Shown: positions 49,655 to 57,967 of the stretch, in pieces | Position numbering within the stretch: position 1 is the first letter of the stretch | How the letters are laid out: every line of letters starts with the position of its first letter | Assembly (NCBI RefSeq): GCF_015277815.1 | Contig: NZ_CP063813.1 | Span: 2,108,001-2,172,000 of the forward strand | Length of the DNA stretch: 64,000 bases | Direction: 5' to 3' | Source: Microbacterium atlanticum | GTDB taxonomy: Bacteria > Actinomycetota > Actinomycetes > Actinomycetales > Microbacteriaceae | The notes under the pieces: model-generated | What the model saw: the letters and a program-made list of their open reading frames with translations, nothing else | Told to the model about the DNA's origin: nothing | The model's database searches: none | Translations under genes and position numbers: made by a program

Positions 49655-49745
49655 GAGGGGGTTGACATCCGAAGCCCGACAGTCCATTGCATGGTGGCGC
49701 GCAGTCCGTTGCGTACGCCGGGCGGTCGCCGCTGTCAACCCCCTC
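49655..49745. promoter_or_regulatory. 13-bp inverted repeat with inward-facing TTGACA boxes
   Basis: GAGGGGGTTGACA (49655-49667) and its exact complement TGTCAACCCCCTC (49733-49745) are 65 bp apart. Each arm contains a -35-like TTGACA. Between them are two imperfect direct copies, CAGTCCATTGC and CAGTCCGTTGC. It lies between the divergent small gene and the hrp1-like gene, so it probably controls both. Confidence 0.6.
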
Positions 49746-49799
49746 CGGCGGTCACGCGGCCGCGCCTACCGTCGCCGGACCGGAACTGAAGGAGGACCG

Positions 49800-50213
49800 A
49801 TGACTGCTGCCAGAGACATCATGACTCCCGCCCCGCGCTGCGTGGGCGAGAACGAGACCCTCGTCGAAGCGGCGCGCCTGATGGCGTCGCTCGATGTCGG
49901 CGCCCTGCCGATCTGCGGTGAGGACGACCGGCTGAAGGGGATGCTGACAGACCGCGACATCGTCGTGAAATGCGTGGCCCAGGGCGGTGATCCCGGAGCG
50001 ACGACCGCGGGCAGCCTCGCCGAGGGCAAGCCGGTCACGATCGGAGCCGACGACGACGTCTCCGAGGCACTGGAGATGATGAAGAAGCATCAGGTGCGCC
50101 GTCTTCCCGTCATCGACGGGCACGAGCTCGTGGGCATCATCAGCCAAGCCGATGTGGCGCTGTCACTTGCCCCGCAGCAAGCCGGTGAGACGGTGGCCGA
50201 GATCTCGGAGTGA
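49800..50213 (+). CDS. Hrp1-like paired CBS-domain protein
   Basis: 137 aa made almost wholly of two CBS domains (about 1-65 and 70-130). It closely resembles Mycobacterium Hrp1 (Rv2626c), with ARDIMTP, GALPICGEDDRLKGMLTDRD and HQVRRLPVID in register. Hrp1 is a hypoxia- and dormancy-induced protein of unknown exact role that may be secreted. The start ATG at 49800 has GAAGGAGG 5 nt upstream. Hypoxia control here is inferred only from the homologue. Confidence 0.9.
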   Translation: MTAARDIMTPAPRCVGENETLVEAARLMASLDVGALPICGEDDRLKGMLTDRDIVVKCVAQGGDPGATTAGSLAEGKPVTIGADDDVSEALEMMKKHQVRRLPVIDGHELVGIISQADVALSLAPQQAGETVAEISE

Positions 50214-50231
50214 GCACAGCTCACCAAAGCG

Positions 50232-50271
50232 AGGGCGACGGCGCGTCCGCCAAGGGCGTCGCCGTCGCCCT
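50232..50271. terminator. Bidirectional hairpin between convergent genes
   Basis: AGGGCGACGGCG and CGCCGTCGCCCT, perfect 12-bp arms with a 16-nt loop, between the hrp1-like stop and the DUF7882-like stop. Confidence 0.75.
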
Positions 50272-50279
50272 GTCGCGGT

Positions 50280-50660
50280 TCACGCGGCCACGGGCGCCGG
50301 CTGCGGCGACAGGACGCCGGCGGGCGGAGACGCCGATGCCGGGCTTCCACCGGCCGCCGTCGGGCTCGCGTCCTCGGTGACGTCGATCACCAGTCCGCCG
50401 TTCGAACTTGCGGACGCCGCGAGCGATGCGAGCAGGGCGTGATCGATGGCAGGCTCGTCCGGCGAGTCGAAGATGAAGCGCAGCGGGATGGACGGCTGGA
50501 TCCAGATCGACGAGCGCCCGCTTCCGTCCGGGTATCGCCATGACAGGAGGAAGCTCTCTCCGCGCCGCAGTTTGGTGGCCGTGAGGAGCTTCACGTGAGC
50601 CATGAGGTGATCCGGCATATGGATCGGGGTGCCCGCTGCGCCGTAGATGAGTTCGGCCAT
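50280..50660 (-). CDS. DUF7882-like small protein
   Basis: 126 aa. It begins MAELIYGAAGTPIHMPDHLM and has LRRGESFLLSW and IWIQPSIPLRFIFD, the pattern of small Microbacteriaceae proteins now named DUF7882 and sometimes mislabelled ATP-dependent DNA ligase. The last 35 residues are a Pro/Ala-rich tail. Start ATG at 50660 with GGGAGG 8 nt upstream. It is transcribed divergently from a MarR-type gene with shared operators. Function unknown. Confidence 0.8.
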   Translation of the reverse strand: MAELIYGAAGTPIHMPDHLMAHVKLLTATKLRRGESFLLSWRYPDGSGRSSIWIQPSIPLRFIFDSPDEPAIDHALLASLAASASSNGGLVIDVTEDASPTAAGGSPASASPPAGVLSPQPAPVAA

Positions 50661-50692
50661 GGTGCGGCCTCCCTTCTGGCGACCCAGTATAG

Positions 50693-50756
50693 TTCGATAC
50701 CGAACTGTTCGGTGATGAGAATTTCGTGACGGTACTTTTCGAAACCGAACAGCTCG
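50693..50756. promoter_or_regulatory. MarR operator: two direct copies of a 19-bp box
   Basis: Box 1 starts at 50693 and box 2 at 50738; both read TTCGAWACCGAACWGYTCG, 45 bp apart. Box 1 includes the perfect palindrome ACCGAACTGTTCGGT (50699-50713) and touches a -10 TATACT (50686-50691, minus strand) for the DUF7882-like gene. Confidence 0.75.
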
Positions 50757-50772
50757 TGGTCGAATAGATCGC

Positions 50773-51246
50773 GTGGGTGAACGAGTATCTCCGACCGCAG
50801 CACGCGGGAGACGGCCGGACGTAGCCGGCGTCCTGGAGCGCCTGCGGCTGGCGGAGGCTCGCCTCGCCCGCCGGCGCGAAGTGCAGAACGGCATGAACGA
50901 GACCGACCGCTCGGCGATGCGCTTCCTGCTGGAAGGGATGGACACCGAGGAAGTGACGGCCGGTATGGTCTCTCGAGCCCTCCACCTGTCCCCCGCGTCC
51001 GGGACGGCGCTGATCGACCGCCTCGTGGCCCGCGGCCTCATCGCGGTGGAGAACCATCCGCGCGACCGCCGCAAGAAGCTGGTGCGGCCGTTCGACCGCA
51101 ACACCGATCCCGACCACGTCGACCCGCTCACGATGCGGCTGCGGGCGATCGCATCTGGGCTCTCCGACGACGACGCGCGCGTCGTGGCGGCATTCCTCGA
51201 GGATGTGCTGTCGACGGTCGCCGACGCGACGACACGGTCCGCCTGA
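50773..51246 (+). CDS. MarR-family transcriptional regulator
   Basis: 157 aa. A winged-helix core (about residues 35-105) has VTAGMVSRALHLSPASGTALIDRLVARGLI followed by the basic wing NHPRDRRKKLVRP. Dimerisation helices flank it. The GTG start at 50773 lacks a clear ribosome site. It faces the DUF7882-like gene across two operator boxes, so it likely represses both. Inducer unknown. Confidence 0.85.
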   Translation: MGERVSPTAARGRRPDVAGVLERLRLAEARLARRREVQNGMNETDRSAMRFLLEGMDTEEVTAGMVSRALHLSPASGTALIDRLVARGLIAVENHPRDRRKKLVRPFDRNTDPDHVDPLTMRLRAIASGLSDDDARVVAAFLEDVLSTVADATTRSA

Positions 51247-51252
51247 TACCCG

Positions 51253-51510
51253 CTACCCCTGCGCAGCGCGGGCCGCCAGCCGCTCGGCGATCGCGTCGAG
51301 CGCCGCACGGATCGACGCGAACTCGCAGACCCCGGCCGAGTCCCTCACCCACAGCAGGTAGACGCGTTCGTCCTTGCACTCGAGGTAGGCCACCGCGCGC
51401 CGGGGATCGTCTGGGCCGGCCGCCGGGTCGCACGCGACCCACGCTCCGGATCCCACCGACACCAGCTCGGGGCGGCGTACAGCGTCGGCGGAGATCGGAA
51501 CGGTGAGCAT
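51253..51510 (-). CDS. Small protein, paralogue of the one at 49.3 kb
   Basis: 85 aa. Start ATG at 51510 with AGGAGG 5 nt upstream. GAWVACDP, RRAVAYLE, LLWVRDSAGVCEFASI align with the 118-aa protein at 49251-49607, including the Trp, Cys-Asp, Ala-Tyr and Trp-Val positions. No domain recognised. It is convergent with marR across 6 bp. Confidence 0.7.
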   Translation of the reverse strand: MLTVPISADAVRRPELVSVGSGAWVACDPAAGPDDPRRAVAYLECKDERVYLLWVRDSAGVCEFASIRAALDAIAERLAARAAQG

Positions 51511-51634
51511 GGCGCCTCCTGCGGACGGGCTCGCCGGCAAGCGAGCGCAGGGCCCACCCTGGTGGCATCCGAAACCCGGAGACAAGGGGTTGACTCGGCG
51601 GCGAATCTGTGGGGCTGCTCTCACCGCGCCCGAC

Positions 51635-51829
51635 TCAGCGCGACTCGTCGGATGCTCGCGACTGCTCCGGCAGATCCGACTCCTCGTCCGGGATCTCCTC
51701 CGCTCGAGGGCCGACGACGTCCCCGGTGATCGTGTGCTCCCGCTCGACGTCCTTGATGATGTCCGTCTTGAGGTCGCTGGCAGGGTTCCCGTCCTCGGGC
51801 GACAGGCGCGGGATCGGACTCTCCTTCAT
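51635..51829 (-). CDS. Small hydrophilic protein (64 aa)
   Basis: 64 residues, acidic and probably disordered (MKESPIPRLSPEDGNPASDL at the front, EEIPDEESDLPEQ near the end). The start ATG at 51829 has AAGGAGG 6 nt upstream, a strong ribosome site that supports the gene. It lies upstream of and on the same strand as the 85-aa paralogue, 124 bp apart. Function unknown. Confidence 0.68.
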   Translation of the reverse strand: MKESPIPRLSPEDGNPASDLKTDIIKDVEREHTITGDVVGPRAEEIPDEESDLPEQSRASDESR

Positions 51830-51971
51830 GACGCCCTCCTTCCGTTCCCGCCAGTACACCGCAACGGCCCCGGCATGTCCTCTCCCGTTGCACACCGCGG
51901 CGGCGGGGTGTAGAGACCGTTCCTGTCAAGAGCTCGGCTCGTACGACGTCGCCGCACATAGAGTGAGCGGG

Positions 51972-52736
51972 ATGCGCGAGTTCGTCCGGGGAGTGGGCCT
52001 GCTCGGACGCGGATTCGCCTACTGGCGACGGCGTCCCGGGCTCATGGCTCTCGGCCTGGTGCCCGCGGCCATCGTCGCGCTGCTGTTCCTGGGCGGACTC
52101 ATCGCGCTCGGCACCTATCTGCCCACGATCACGGAGGCGATGACGCCCTTCGCCGACAGCTGGCCGGGGGTGTGGGCGAGCGTGTTCCGCCTCGCCGTCG
52201 GAACCGCTCTCCTCGGTGCCTCGCTGGTCCTCGTGGCCGTGACGTTCACGGCGCTGACGCTTCTCGTCGGCGAACCGTTCTACGACCGGATCTGGAAGGC
52301 GGTCGAAGCCGACCTCGGCGGTGCCGTGAACGAGTCGGACTACGGCTTCTGGCGCGCCGTCGGCGACGGGCTCTCGCTGATCGGCCGCGGCATGGGGATC
52401 GCGCTCCTCGCGGCGCTCGTGGCCTTGGTGCCGGTCGTCGGCGGCGTGCTGAGCACAGTGTTCGCGGTGTCGTTCACCGGCTGGCTGCTGGCGGACGAGC
52501 TGACCTCCCGCGCACTGACCGCACGGGGGCTGGCTCCCGCGACGCGTCGGAGCCTGCTCCGACGCCACCGGGCGCGCGTCCTGGGCTTCGGCGTGGCGAC
52601 CCAGCTCTGCTTCTTCGTGCCGCTCGGCGCCGTCGCCACCATGCCCGCGGCCGTCGCGGGATCCACCGTGCTCGCCCGCTCCCTCCTGGATGGCTCGGAC
52701 CGCGCGGCCGCCGGGCCGTCCGGCGGCGCCCGGTGA
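51972..52736 (+). CDS. EI24/CysZ-like membrane protein
   Basis: 254 aa with four to five helices (LGLVPAAIVALLFLGGLIAL, LAVGTALLGASLVLVAVTFT, IALLAALVALVPVVGGVLS). The EI24 signature LVGEPFYDRIWKAVE sits between helices 2 and 3. The family includes the CysZ sulfate channel, but in actinobacteria the role is not established. Start ATG at 51972; -10 box TAGAGT ends 7 nt upstream, so leaderless. Confidence 0.85.
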   Translation: MREFVRGVGLLGRGFAYWRRRPGLMALGLVPAAIVALLFLGGLIALGTYLPTITEAMTPFADSWPGVWASVFRLAVGTALLGASLVLVAVTFTALTLLVGEPFYDRIWKAVEADLGGAVNESDYGFWRAVGDGLSLIGRGMGIALLAALVALVPVVGGVLSTVFAVSFTGWLLADELTSRALTARGLAPATRRSLLRRHRARVLGFGVATQLCFFVPLGAVATMPAAVAGSTVLARSLLDGSDRAAAGPSGGAR

Positions 52737-52761
52737 GTTCCGCGCCGCGGCGGACGTTCGC

Positions 52762-53946
52762 TCAAGAGGGGCGCGAGAGCTCGCGGGCGACGTCGGCCAG
52801 GTGAGGGATCGCCTGATCGATCATCGGCATGGTCGCCGTCAGCGAGATGCGGAAGTGCTGCGGCTGCGCGAAGAGATCGCCGGGCATGACGTAAACGCCT
52901 CGCGCGGCGAGCGCATCGCAGAACACGGCGCCGTCACCACCGGTCGCCCGCCCCCACAGGTAGAACGTGCCCTCGGGCCGGGTGATGTCCAGGCCGGAGT
53001 CGGCGAGCACGCCGCAGAGGCGGTCGCGGCGGCGGGCCAGCTCGGCCACGTCGATCGACAGCGACTCCAGCTCCGGGACCGAGTACTGCATGATCGCGTC
53101 GGGGAATCCCCATCCGATCGCGAGGCCGAGCGGGAAGAGGGCTGCCCGCAGCTCTTCGCGCTCGGCCGCGGGCACCTCGGGCGAGATCGCGAGGTATCCC
53201 AGGCGCTGCCCCGGGGCGAGCAGCACCTTGCCGTAGCTGTAGTCGATGAGCGTCCACGGGTAGGAGGCCGCCGGACTGGAGAAGACCACGCCGTCGAACC
53301 GGATCCGACGGTACGGCTCGTCGGACAGAAGCCAGATGCGGCGCCCCTGCATGCGTGAAGCTCGCTCCAGCTCCTGCGCCAGGGCATCCCACGAAGCCTT
53401 CGGGTAGACGCGGCCCGTCGGGTTGGCCGGCGAGTTCACGATGACGATTCTCGTCCGGGGCGAGATCGCCCGGGCTATGGCATCCACATCCAGATCGAAG
53501 GTCACCGGATCCAGAGGCGCTCGCACCGGCACCAGGTCGGCGGCGTACAGCATCGGCTCGTAGCAGAACCATCCGGGCACCGGGATGACGACCTCGTCGC
53601 CGGCGTCGGCCAGCAGCGCGAGGGCCAGCGATATGGCACCGAAAGCCCCCTGCGTCATCGCGATGTCGTCGGGTTCGAAGTCGAGGCCCAGCTCTTCCCG
53701 CAGCCCCGAGGCCACCGTCTCCTGGGCGGGCCTCTCGCTGCTCTTGTAGGCGAACCAGTCGACCGACCGCGGCTCGGCGTGCGCGCGCAACGCGGACGAG
53801 AGCCCGGGCAGCGCCATCTCGTGTGGATTGCCGAAGGTGAAGTCGAGCGCGTCGGCGTCGGCGGCGATCGCCTGAATGCGGGAGAAGAACGTCGTGACGA
53901 CGTCCACCGCTCGCTTCGCCGCGATCGCACGCGTGGACAGTGCCAT
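52762..53946 (-). CDS. Class I/II PLP aminotransferase
   Basis: 394 aa. It has the TQGAFGAISLAL glycine turn, NSPANPTGRVYPK, LSDEPYRRIRF and the PLP lysine in DYSYGKVLLAPGQRLGY. Start ATG at 53946 (MALSTRAIAAKR) is preceded by GGGGG. It resembles aspartate-type aminotransferases; substrate not predictable. No pathway neighbours. Confidence 0.88.
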   Translation of the reverse strand: MALSTRAIAAKRAVDVVTTFFSRIQAIAADADALDFTFGNPHEMALPGLSSALRAHAEPRSVDWFAYKSSERPAQETVASGLREELGLDFEPDDIAMTQGAFGAISLALALLADAGDEVVIPVPGWFCYEPMLYAADLVPVRAPLDPVTFDLDVDAIARAISPRTRIVIVNSPANPTGRVYPKASWDALAQELERASRMQGRRIWLLSDEPYRRIRFDGVVFSSPAASYPWTLIDYSYGKVLLAPGQRLGYLAISPEVPAAEREELRAALFPLGLAIGWGFPDAIMQYSVPELESLSIDVAELARRRDRLCGVLADSGLDITRPEGTFYLWGRATGGDGAVFCDALAARGVYVMPGDLFAQPQHFRISLTATMPMIDQAIPHLADVARELSRPS

Positions 53947-54242
53947 CGTCGAACCCCCGCTCCCCAGCGCCGGTCTGTGCTCCGCCCAGCTTCCCAACCC
54001 GCCGCCGACGCGTCAATGGCGGACGGCGCGGCGCCTGCTCAGAGCTCGCGCCGGGGTCCGCTCAGCATCGCCCTGCGCTCGACCCTCGTGCCGGGGATCC
54101 TCCCGCCGGTCCGGCGCGGCGACCAAGGGTCGCCGTGCGGCGCTGGCCGCGTTGCCGGAGCACCCGGTGCGGCAGCGCGACGACGGAGGCACGGACGCCG
54201 AGAGCGTCCCCGGGTGAGGGTGGCCTCCGCCCGCCGGAATCC
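53947..54242. other. Gap with no recognised gene
   Basis: 296 bp between two minus-strand genes. No convincing open frame, tRNA, hairpin or promoter stands out. The aminotransferase promoter should lie near its left end. Confidence 0.5.
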
Positions 54243-55043
54243 TCACATCCGCGCGTAGCGGGCGCGGGCGAAGCAGAAGACGCCGTAGATGATGAGACCG
54301 GCCGCGACGACCCACAGGATGACGCGGCCGAACGGCAGCTCCGCGAGCGCGTGCAGAGCGGCATCCAGCCCGCCGGCGGTCTGCGCATCGTGGGTGATCG
54401 CCGCGACGACGAACAGGACGCCGGTCACCGCGACTGCGATGCCCTTGGCGATGTAGCCGACGACGCCGAAGGTGACGATTCCCCTGCGGACAGTGCCGCC
54501 CGGGAGCTCGAGGTGCTTCTCGAAGGCGCGCGTGGCGCCCCGGATGATGAACGCGACGCCCACCGCGAAGACGACGAGCCCCACCAGCACGAGGAGGAAC
54601 AGTCCGCCCGGGGTGGACATCAGCTGGGCGCTGAACGTCTGCGACGACTCGGACGAGTTCGAGCTGCCGCCCAGCGCGTAGACGATCGCCGTCGCCGCGA
54701 TGGCCAGGTAGGCGGCTGCCGTGCCCAGGTACTTGGCGCGGTGACCCCACTTCTTCTTGGTGTCGGGCTGGCGCTCGAGAAAGGCGTCGGCGATCTGCCA
54801 CGCGGCGAGCGCCACGAGTCCGACCGCGATCGCCCACAGCGCGAACACACCCGCCGGCGTGTCGCGGATGGTCTGCATCGCGCCGCCCTGGTCGGCCTGG
54901 CCGCCGCCGCCCATCGCGACCGAGATCGCGATCACGCCGATGACGATGTGGAGCACGCCGAGCACGACGTAGCCGATGCGGGCGATGGTGCGGAACACGG
55001 GTGATTCCTGTGCGGCCCGCGCCGCATTCTTCGCAGTGGTCAT
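54243..55043 (-). CDS. DUF1206 membrane protein
   Basis: 266 aa with six helices in three repeated pairs (IARIGYVVLGVLHIVIGVIA, LGTAAAYLAIAATAIVYALG, FGVVGYIAKGIAVAVTGVLF), the three-fold repeat typical of DUF1206. Function unknown. The start ATG at 55043 has -10 box TACGGT (55050-55055) 6 nt upstream and no ribosome site, so a leaderless message is predicted. Confidence 0.88.
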   Translation of the reverse strand: MTTAKNAARAAQESPVFRTIARIGYVVLGVLHIVIGVIAISVAMGGGGQADQGGAMQTIRDTPAGVFALWAIAVGLVALAAWQIADAFLERQPDTKKKWGHRAKYLGTAAAYLAIAATAIVYALGGSSNSSESSQTFSAQLMSTPGGLFLLVLVGLVVFAVGVAFIIRGATRAFEKHLELPGGTVRRGIVTFGVVGYIAKGIAVAVTGVLFVVAAITHDAQTAGGLDAALHALAELPFGRVILWVVAAGLIIYGVFCFARARYARM

Positions 55044-55104
55044 GCAGGAACCGTAGCCACACGCGGGGAGTGCGGAAGGGACTTGAAATCCTCGCCGAGA
55101 CCAC

Positions 55105-55809
55105 TCACGCGTGACGTGGCGCCGACGATCGTGCGCGGCGGATGCGCAGCGCGTGCAGTAAGCACCACACCAGACAGGCCACGGCGACGCCCTCCAGCAT
55201 GCCGGCGACCACATCGCTGAGCCAGTGGGCGTGCAGATACGTCCGGCTCCACATCATGTAGACGATCCAGCACACCCCGGCCACCCAGACGTACCATCGC
55301 CTCAGCAGGAGGCCCAGCGTCACCGCGACCGTCGTCGCCACGGCGGTGTGCCCGGAGGGGAAGGAGGTCGGCACGCTTTCGGCCAGCGAGTCCTCCGGGC
55401 GGACACGCGCGATGACGGCCGCCATCGGCGCACCGATCGCGACGACGGTCACGATCGCCAGCGCAACGGTCGCGGCATCCCACGGGCGCCTGCGCCACAG
55501 GAACACGGCGACCAGGAGCACCCCGATGACGATCATGCCGACGGTGCCGCCCACGACGGCCGGGATCCACGCCAGGACCAGCCCGGCGTCGGTCATCGCC
55601 TCGAGCATCAGCGCCTGCCACCAGACGTCGACCGCGAGCGGTTCGTGGCCACCCAGCGCGACGACGAACCGGAGGACCACGAAGGCCACGGCCGCACAGA
55701 CGCCGACGATCAGCACGGTGCCACGGTGCGGGTCGGGATGGGGCAGCTCCACCGGCGGCACCGCAGCAAGCCCGGCCGGCGTGCCCGGCTCATCGTGCTG
55801 GTCTGCCAC
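55105..55809 (-). CDS. PAP2-family lipid phosphatase
   Basis: 234-aa membrane phosphatase with six helices. The three catalytic motifs are ARVRPEDS, FPSGHTAV and SRTYLHAHWLSDVVAG, so the histidines needed for catalysis are present. Likely dephosphorylates a lipid such as phosphatidate or undecaprenyl diphosphate on the outer face. GTG 55809 (MADQHDEPG) is taken as start; the ribosome site is weak and the longer frame upstream is not credible. Confidence 0.88.
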   Translation of the reverse strand: MADQHDEPGTPAGLAAVPPVELPHPDPHRGTVLIVGVCAAVAFVVLRFVVALGGHEPLAVDVWWQALMLEAMTDAGLVLAWIPAVVGGTVGMIVIGVLLVAVFLWRRRPWDAATVALAIVTVVAIGAPMAAVIARVRPEDSLAESVPTSFPSGHTAVATTVAVTLGLLLRRWYVWVAGVCWIVYMMWSRTYLHAHWLSDVVAGMLEGVAVACLVWCLLHALRIRRARSSAPRHA

Positions 55810-55938
55810 AGAATCATTCTCGACCGGGAATCTGCCGCCGGCGAAGTTCGCCGGCCCTCTTGCGTCGTGGCGGCGCGCGGGCGTATAGAGCTCGCGACAC
55901 GCATTGACGGATGCCGCGGCCACTGCTCTGATGGCCCC

Positions 55939-57309
55939 ATGGAGTCGATGGTGGAGGTCGACTACGTCGTCGTCGGCGCCGGGGCCATGGGAATGGCGTT
56001 CACCGACGCGCTCGTCGCGCACTCGGACGCCTCGGTCGCGATCGTGGATCGCCGGCACGGTCCGGGAGGGCACTGGCTGGACGCCTACGGCTTCGTTCGC
56101 GTGCACCAGGCGTCGGCCTTCTACGGCGTGGCCTCCGCGCCGCTGGGAAACGGCCTTATCCAGACCGACGGCCCCGAGAAGGGCCTGCACGAGCGTGCCA
56201 CCGCGCCCGAGGTGTGCGCCTACTACGGGCGCGTGCTCGCGCAGCTGCAGAAGACAGGCCGGGTGAGCTTCCACGGACGGTGCGAGCACCTCGGCGGTGG
56301 CCGGTTCGTCAGCCTGCTCAGCGGTGAGAGGTTCCACGCCCCTCGTGCGCGGATCGTGGACGCACGATATCTCGCGCCCGACATCCCCGCCCTCACGCGG
56401 CCGCCCTTCTCGGTAGACGAGGACGCCAGGGTCATCCCGGTGAACGACCTCGCGCGCCTCGGGGAGGCCCCGGAACGGTATGTCGTCGTCGGCGCGGGCA
56501 AGACCGCGTGCGACGCGTGCGTCTGGCTGCTGCAGAACGGCGTGTCACCCGACGCCATCACGTGGGTGCGCCCGCGCGACGCGTGGATGCTGAACCGGGC
56601 GGTCGTGCAGCCCGATCCGGCCGTCTTCCTGCGCATGGCCGCCGAGACCATGCGCGCCGCGGCGGAGGCATCCGATCCCTACGACGTCTTCGTCCGGCTG
56701 GAGGACGCGGGGATCATGCTGCGGATAGACCCCGCGGTGGGCCCGACGATGGCCAAGACCCCGACGCTCGCGACGTGGGAGCTCGACCTCCTCCGCGAGA
56801 TCGACGACGTGATCCGTCTCGGACACCTGCTCGCGGTCGCGCCCGGGCGCCTGGTGCTGACCGACGGAGAGGTGCGGATCCCTCGTGGCGCGGTCATCGT
56901 GCACTGCGCGGCCGAGGGGCTGAAGTATCCGGGGCTGCGCCCGATCTGGACGCCCGAAACGATCACGCCCCAGCCGGTCAGGGTGGGCTTCCCGTGCTTC
57001 GGCGCTGCGCTGACCGGGTATGTGGAGGCCACGCGCGAGGACGACGCGGAGAAGAACCGCGTCTGCCGGCCGTCCCCCTATTCCGACACGCCCGCGGACT
57101 GGGCGGCCATGCAGATCATCGGGGGTGACGCGTCGCTGGCCATGACCCGCGAGCCCGACCTCCGCGAATGGTCCAACACCACGACGCTCAACCCGGTGCG
57201 CATTCCGCCCGAGCGCGCCGACGACCCCGAGGTGCTCGCCGCCCGCGCCCGGCTGAAGCAGTTCATCGGCCCCGGACGCGCCCGGCTGGCCGAGTTCGCC
57301 GCCCGCTGA
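55939..57309 (+). CDS. FAD-dependent oxidoreductase-like protein
   Basis: 456 aa. The N-terminal Rossmann motif VVVGAGAMGMAFTDAL with IVDRR at the end of the second strand indicates FAD binding. A second dinucleotide motif YVVVGAGKTACDACVWLL near residue 180 suggests NAD(P)H binding, the layout of flavin monooxygenases and related reductases. Conserved HWLDAYGFVRVHQAS follows the first site. No Shine-Dalgarno; ATG 55939 gives the best N-terminus. Substrate unknown. Confidence 0.82.
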   Translation: MESMVEVDYVVVGAGAMGMAFTDALVAHSDASVAIVDRRHGPGGHWLDAYGFVRVHQASAFYGVASAPLGNGLIQTDGPEKGLHERATAPEVCAYYGRVLAQLQKTGRVSFHGRCEHLGGGRFVSLLSGERFHAPRARIVDARYLAPDIPALTRPPFSVDEDARVIPVNDLARLGEAPERYVVVGAGKTACDACVWLLQNGVSPDAITWVRPRDAWMLNRAVVQPDPAVFLRMAAETMRAAAEASDPYDVFVRLEDAGIMLRIDPAVGPTMAKTPTLATWELDLLREIDDVIRLGHLLAVAPGRLVLTDGEVRIPRGAVIVHCAAEGLKYPGLRPIWTPETITPQPVRVGFPCFGAALTGYVEATREDDAEKNRVCRPSPYSDTPADWAAMQIIGGDASLAMTREPDLREWSNTTTLNPVRIPPERADDPEVLAARARLKQFIGPGRARLAEFAAR

Positions 57310-57315
57310 CCCGCT

Positions 57316-57906
57316 TCACCGCCATGCCGTGAGTGCGTAGCGCTCGTCGGAGGTCGGACCGCCCCAGAGCTCCGGGTCGGGGAGGAACCGGAAGGCCGTG
57401 CCCTGGAGGCCGGCTTCGGCGACCAGCCGACGCGCGCCGGCGGCGGGCAGCCCCGCACCGGTGTGCCATCGTCCCTCGATGAGCACGATCCGTCCACCCG
57501 GTCGCAGCAGATCCACCCACGCGCCCAGGGCGGCGGCGGGATCGCGCATCGCCCACAGCACGTGGCGGCTGACCACCACATCGAACTGGCCGGCCGGGAG
57601 GGGCGGGGCCGACGCGTCGGCGCGCAGGAAGCGGACGGCGACGCCCGCACTCCGGCCCTTGTCGCGTGCCCGCTCGATCATGGCGGGCGAGAAGTCCACG
57701 CCCGTGACATCGTGACCGAGCTCGGCGAGCAGCACCGACAGCGACCCCGTTCCGCAGCCGAGATCGACGATTGTCAGCGGCGGGGGCGCGATCAGCGAGA
57801 CCAGCAGCGCGCGCCACGCCTCCCTGACGGCCGGGTCCCGCAGACCGTGGTCGGCGGCCTCGTCGAACGCTTCGGCCTCGGCATCCCACATCGCGGCGTC
57901 GGACAT
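57316..57906 (-). CDS. Class I SAM-dependent methyltransferase
   Basis: 196 aa. Motif I is IVDLGCGTGSLSVLL, motif post-I GVDFSPAM, and LRPGGRIVLIEG marks the beta-5 strand. Small-molecule methyltransferase of the ubiquinone/menaquinone type fold; acceptor unknown. CACAAT 6 nt before the ATG may be its -10. It is convergent with the flavoprotein gene across 6 bp. Confidence 0.85.
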   Translation of the reverse strand: MSDAAMWDAEAEAFDEAADHGLRDPAVREAWRALLVSLIAPPPLTIVDLGCGTGSLSVLLAELGHDVTGVDFSPAMIERARDKGRSAGVAVRFLRADASAPPLPAGQFDVVVSRHVLWAMRDPAAALGAWVDLLRPGGRIVLIEGRWHTGAGLPAAGARRLVAEAGLQGTAFRFLPDPELWGGPTSDERYALTAWR

Positions 57907-57967
57907 CGCCCCATTGTGCCGGTGGCCGCCGACACCCGCCGCCGCCTTCGACGCGCGGGCGGTCGGG

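Noticed and set aside
48371..52736. Stress cluster as a defence island or toxin-antitoxin system
   Set aside because: No toxin, nuclease or mobility gene is present; the genes are regulators and small stress-type proteins.
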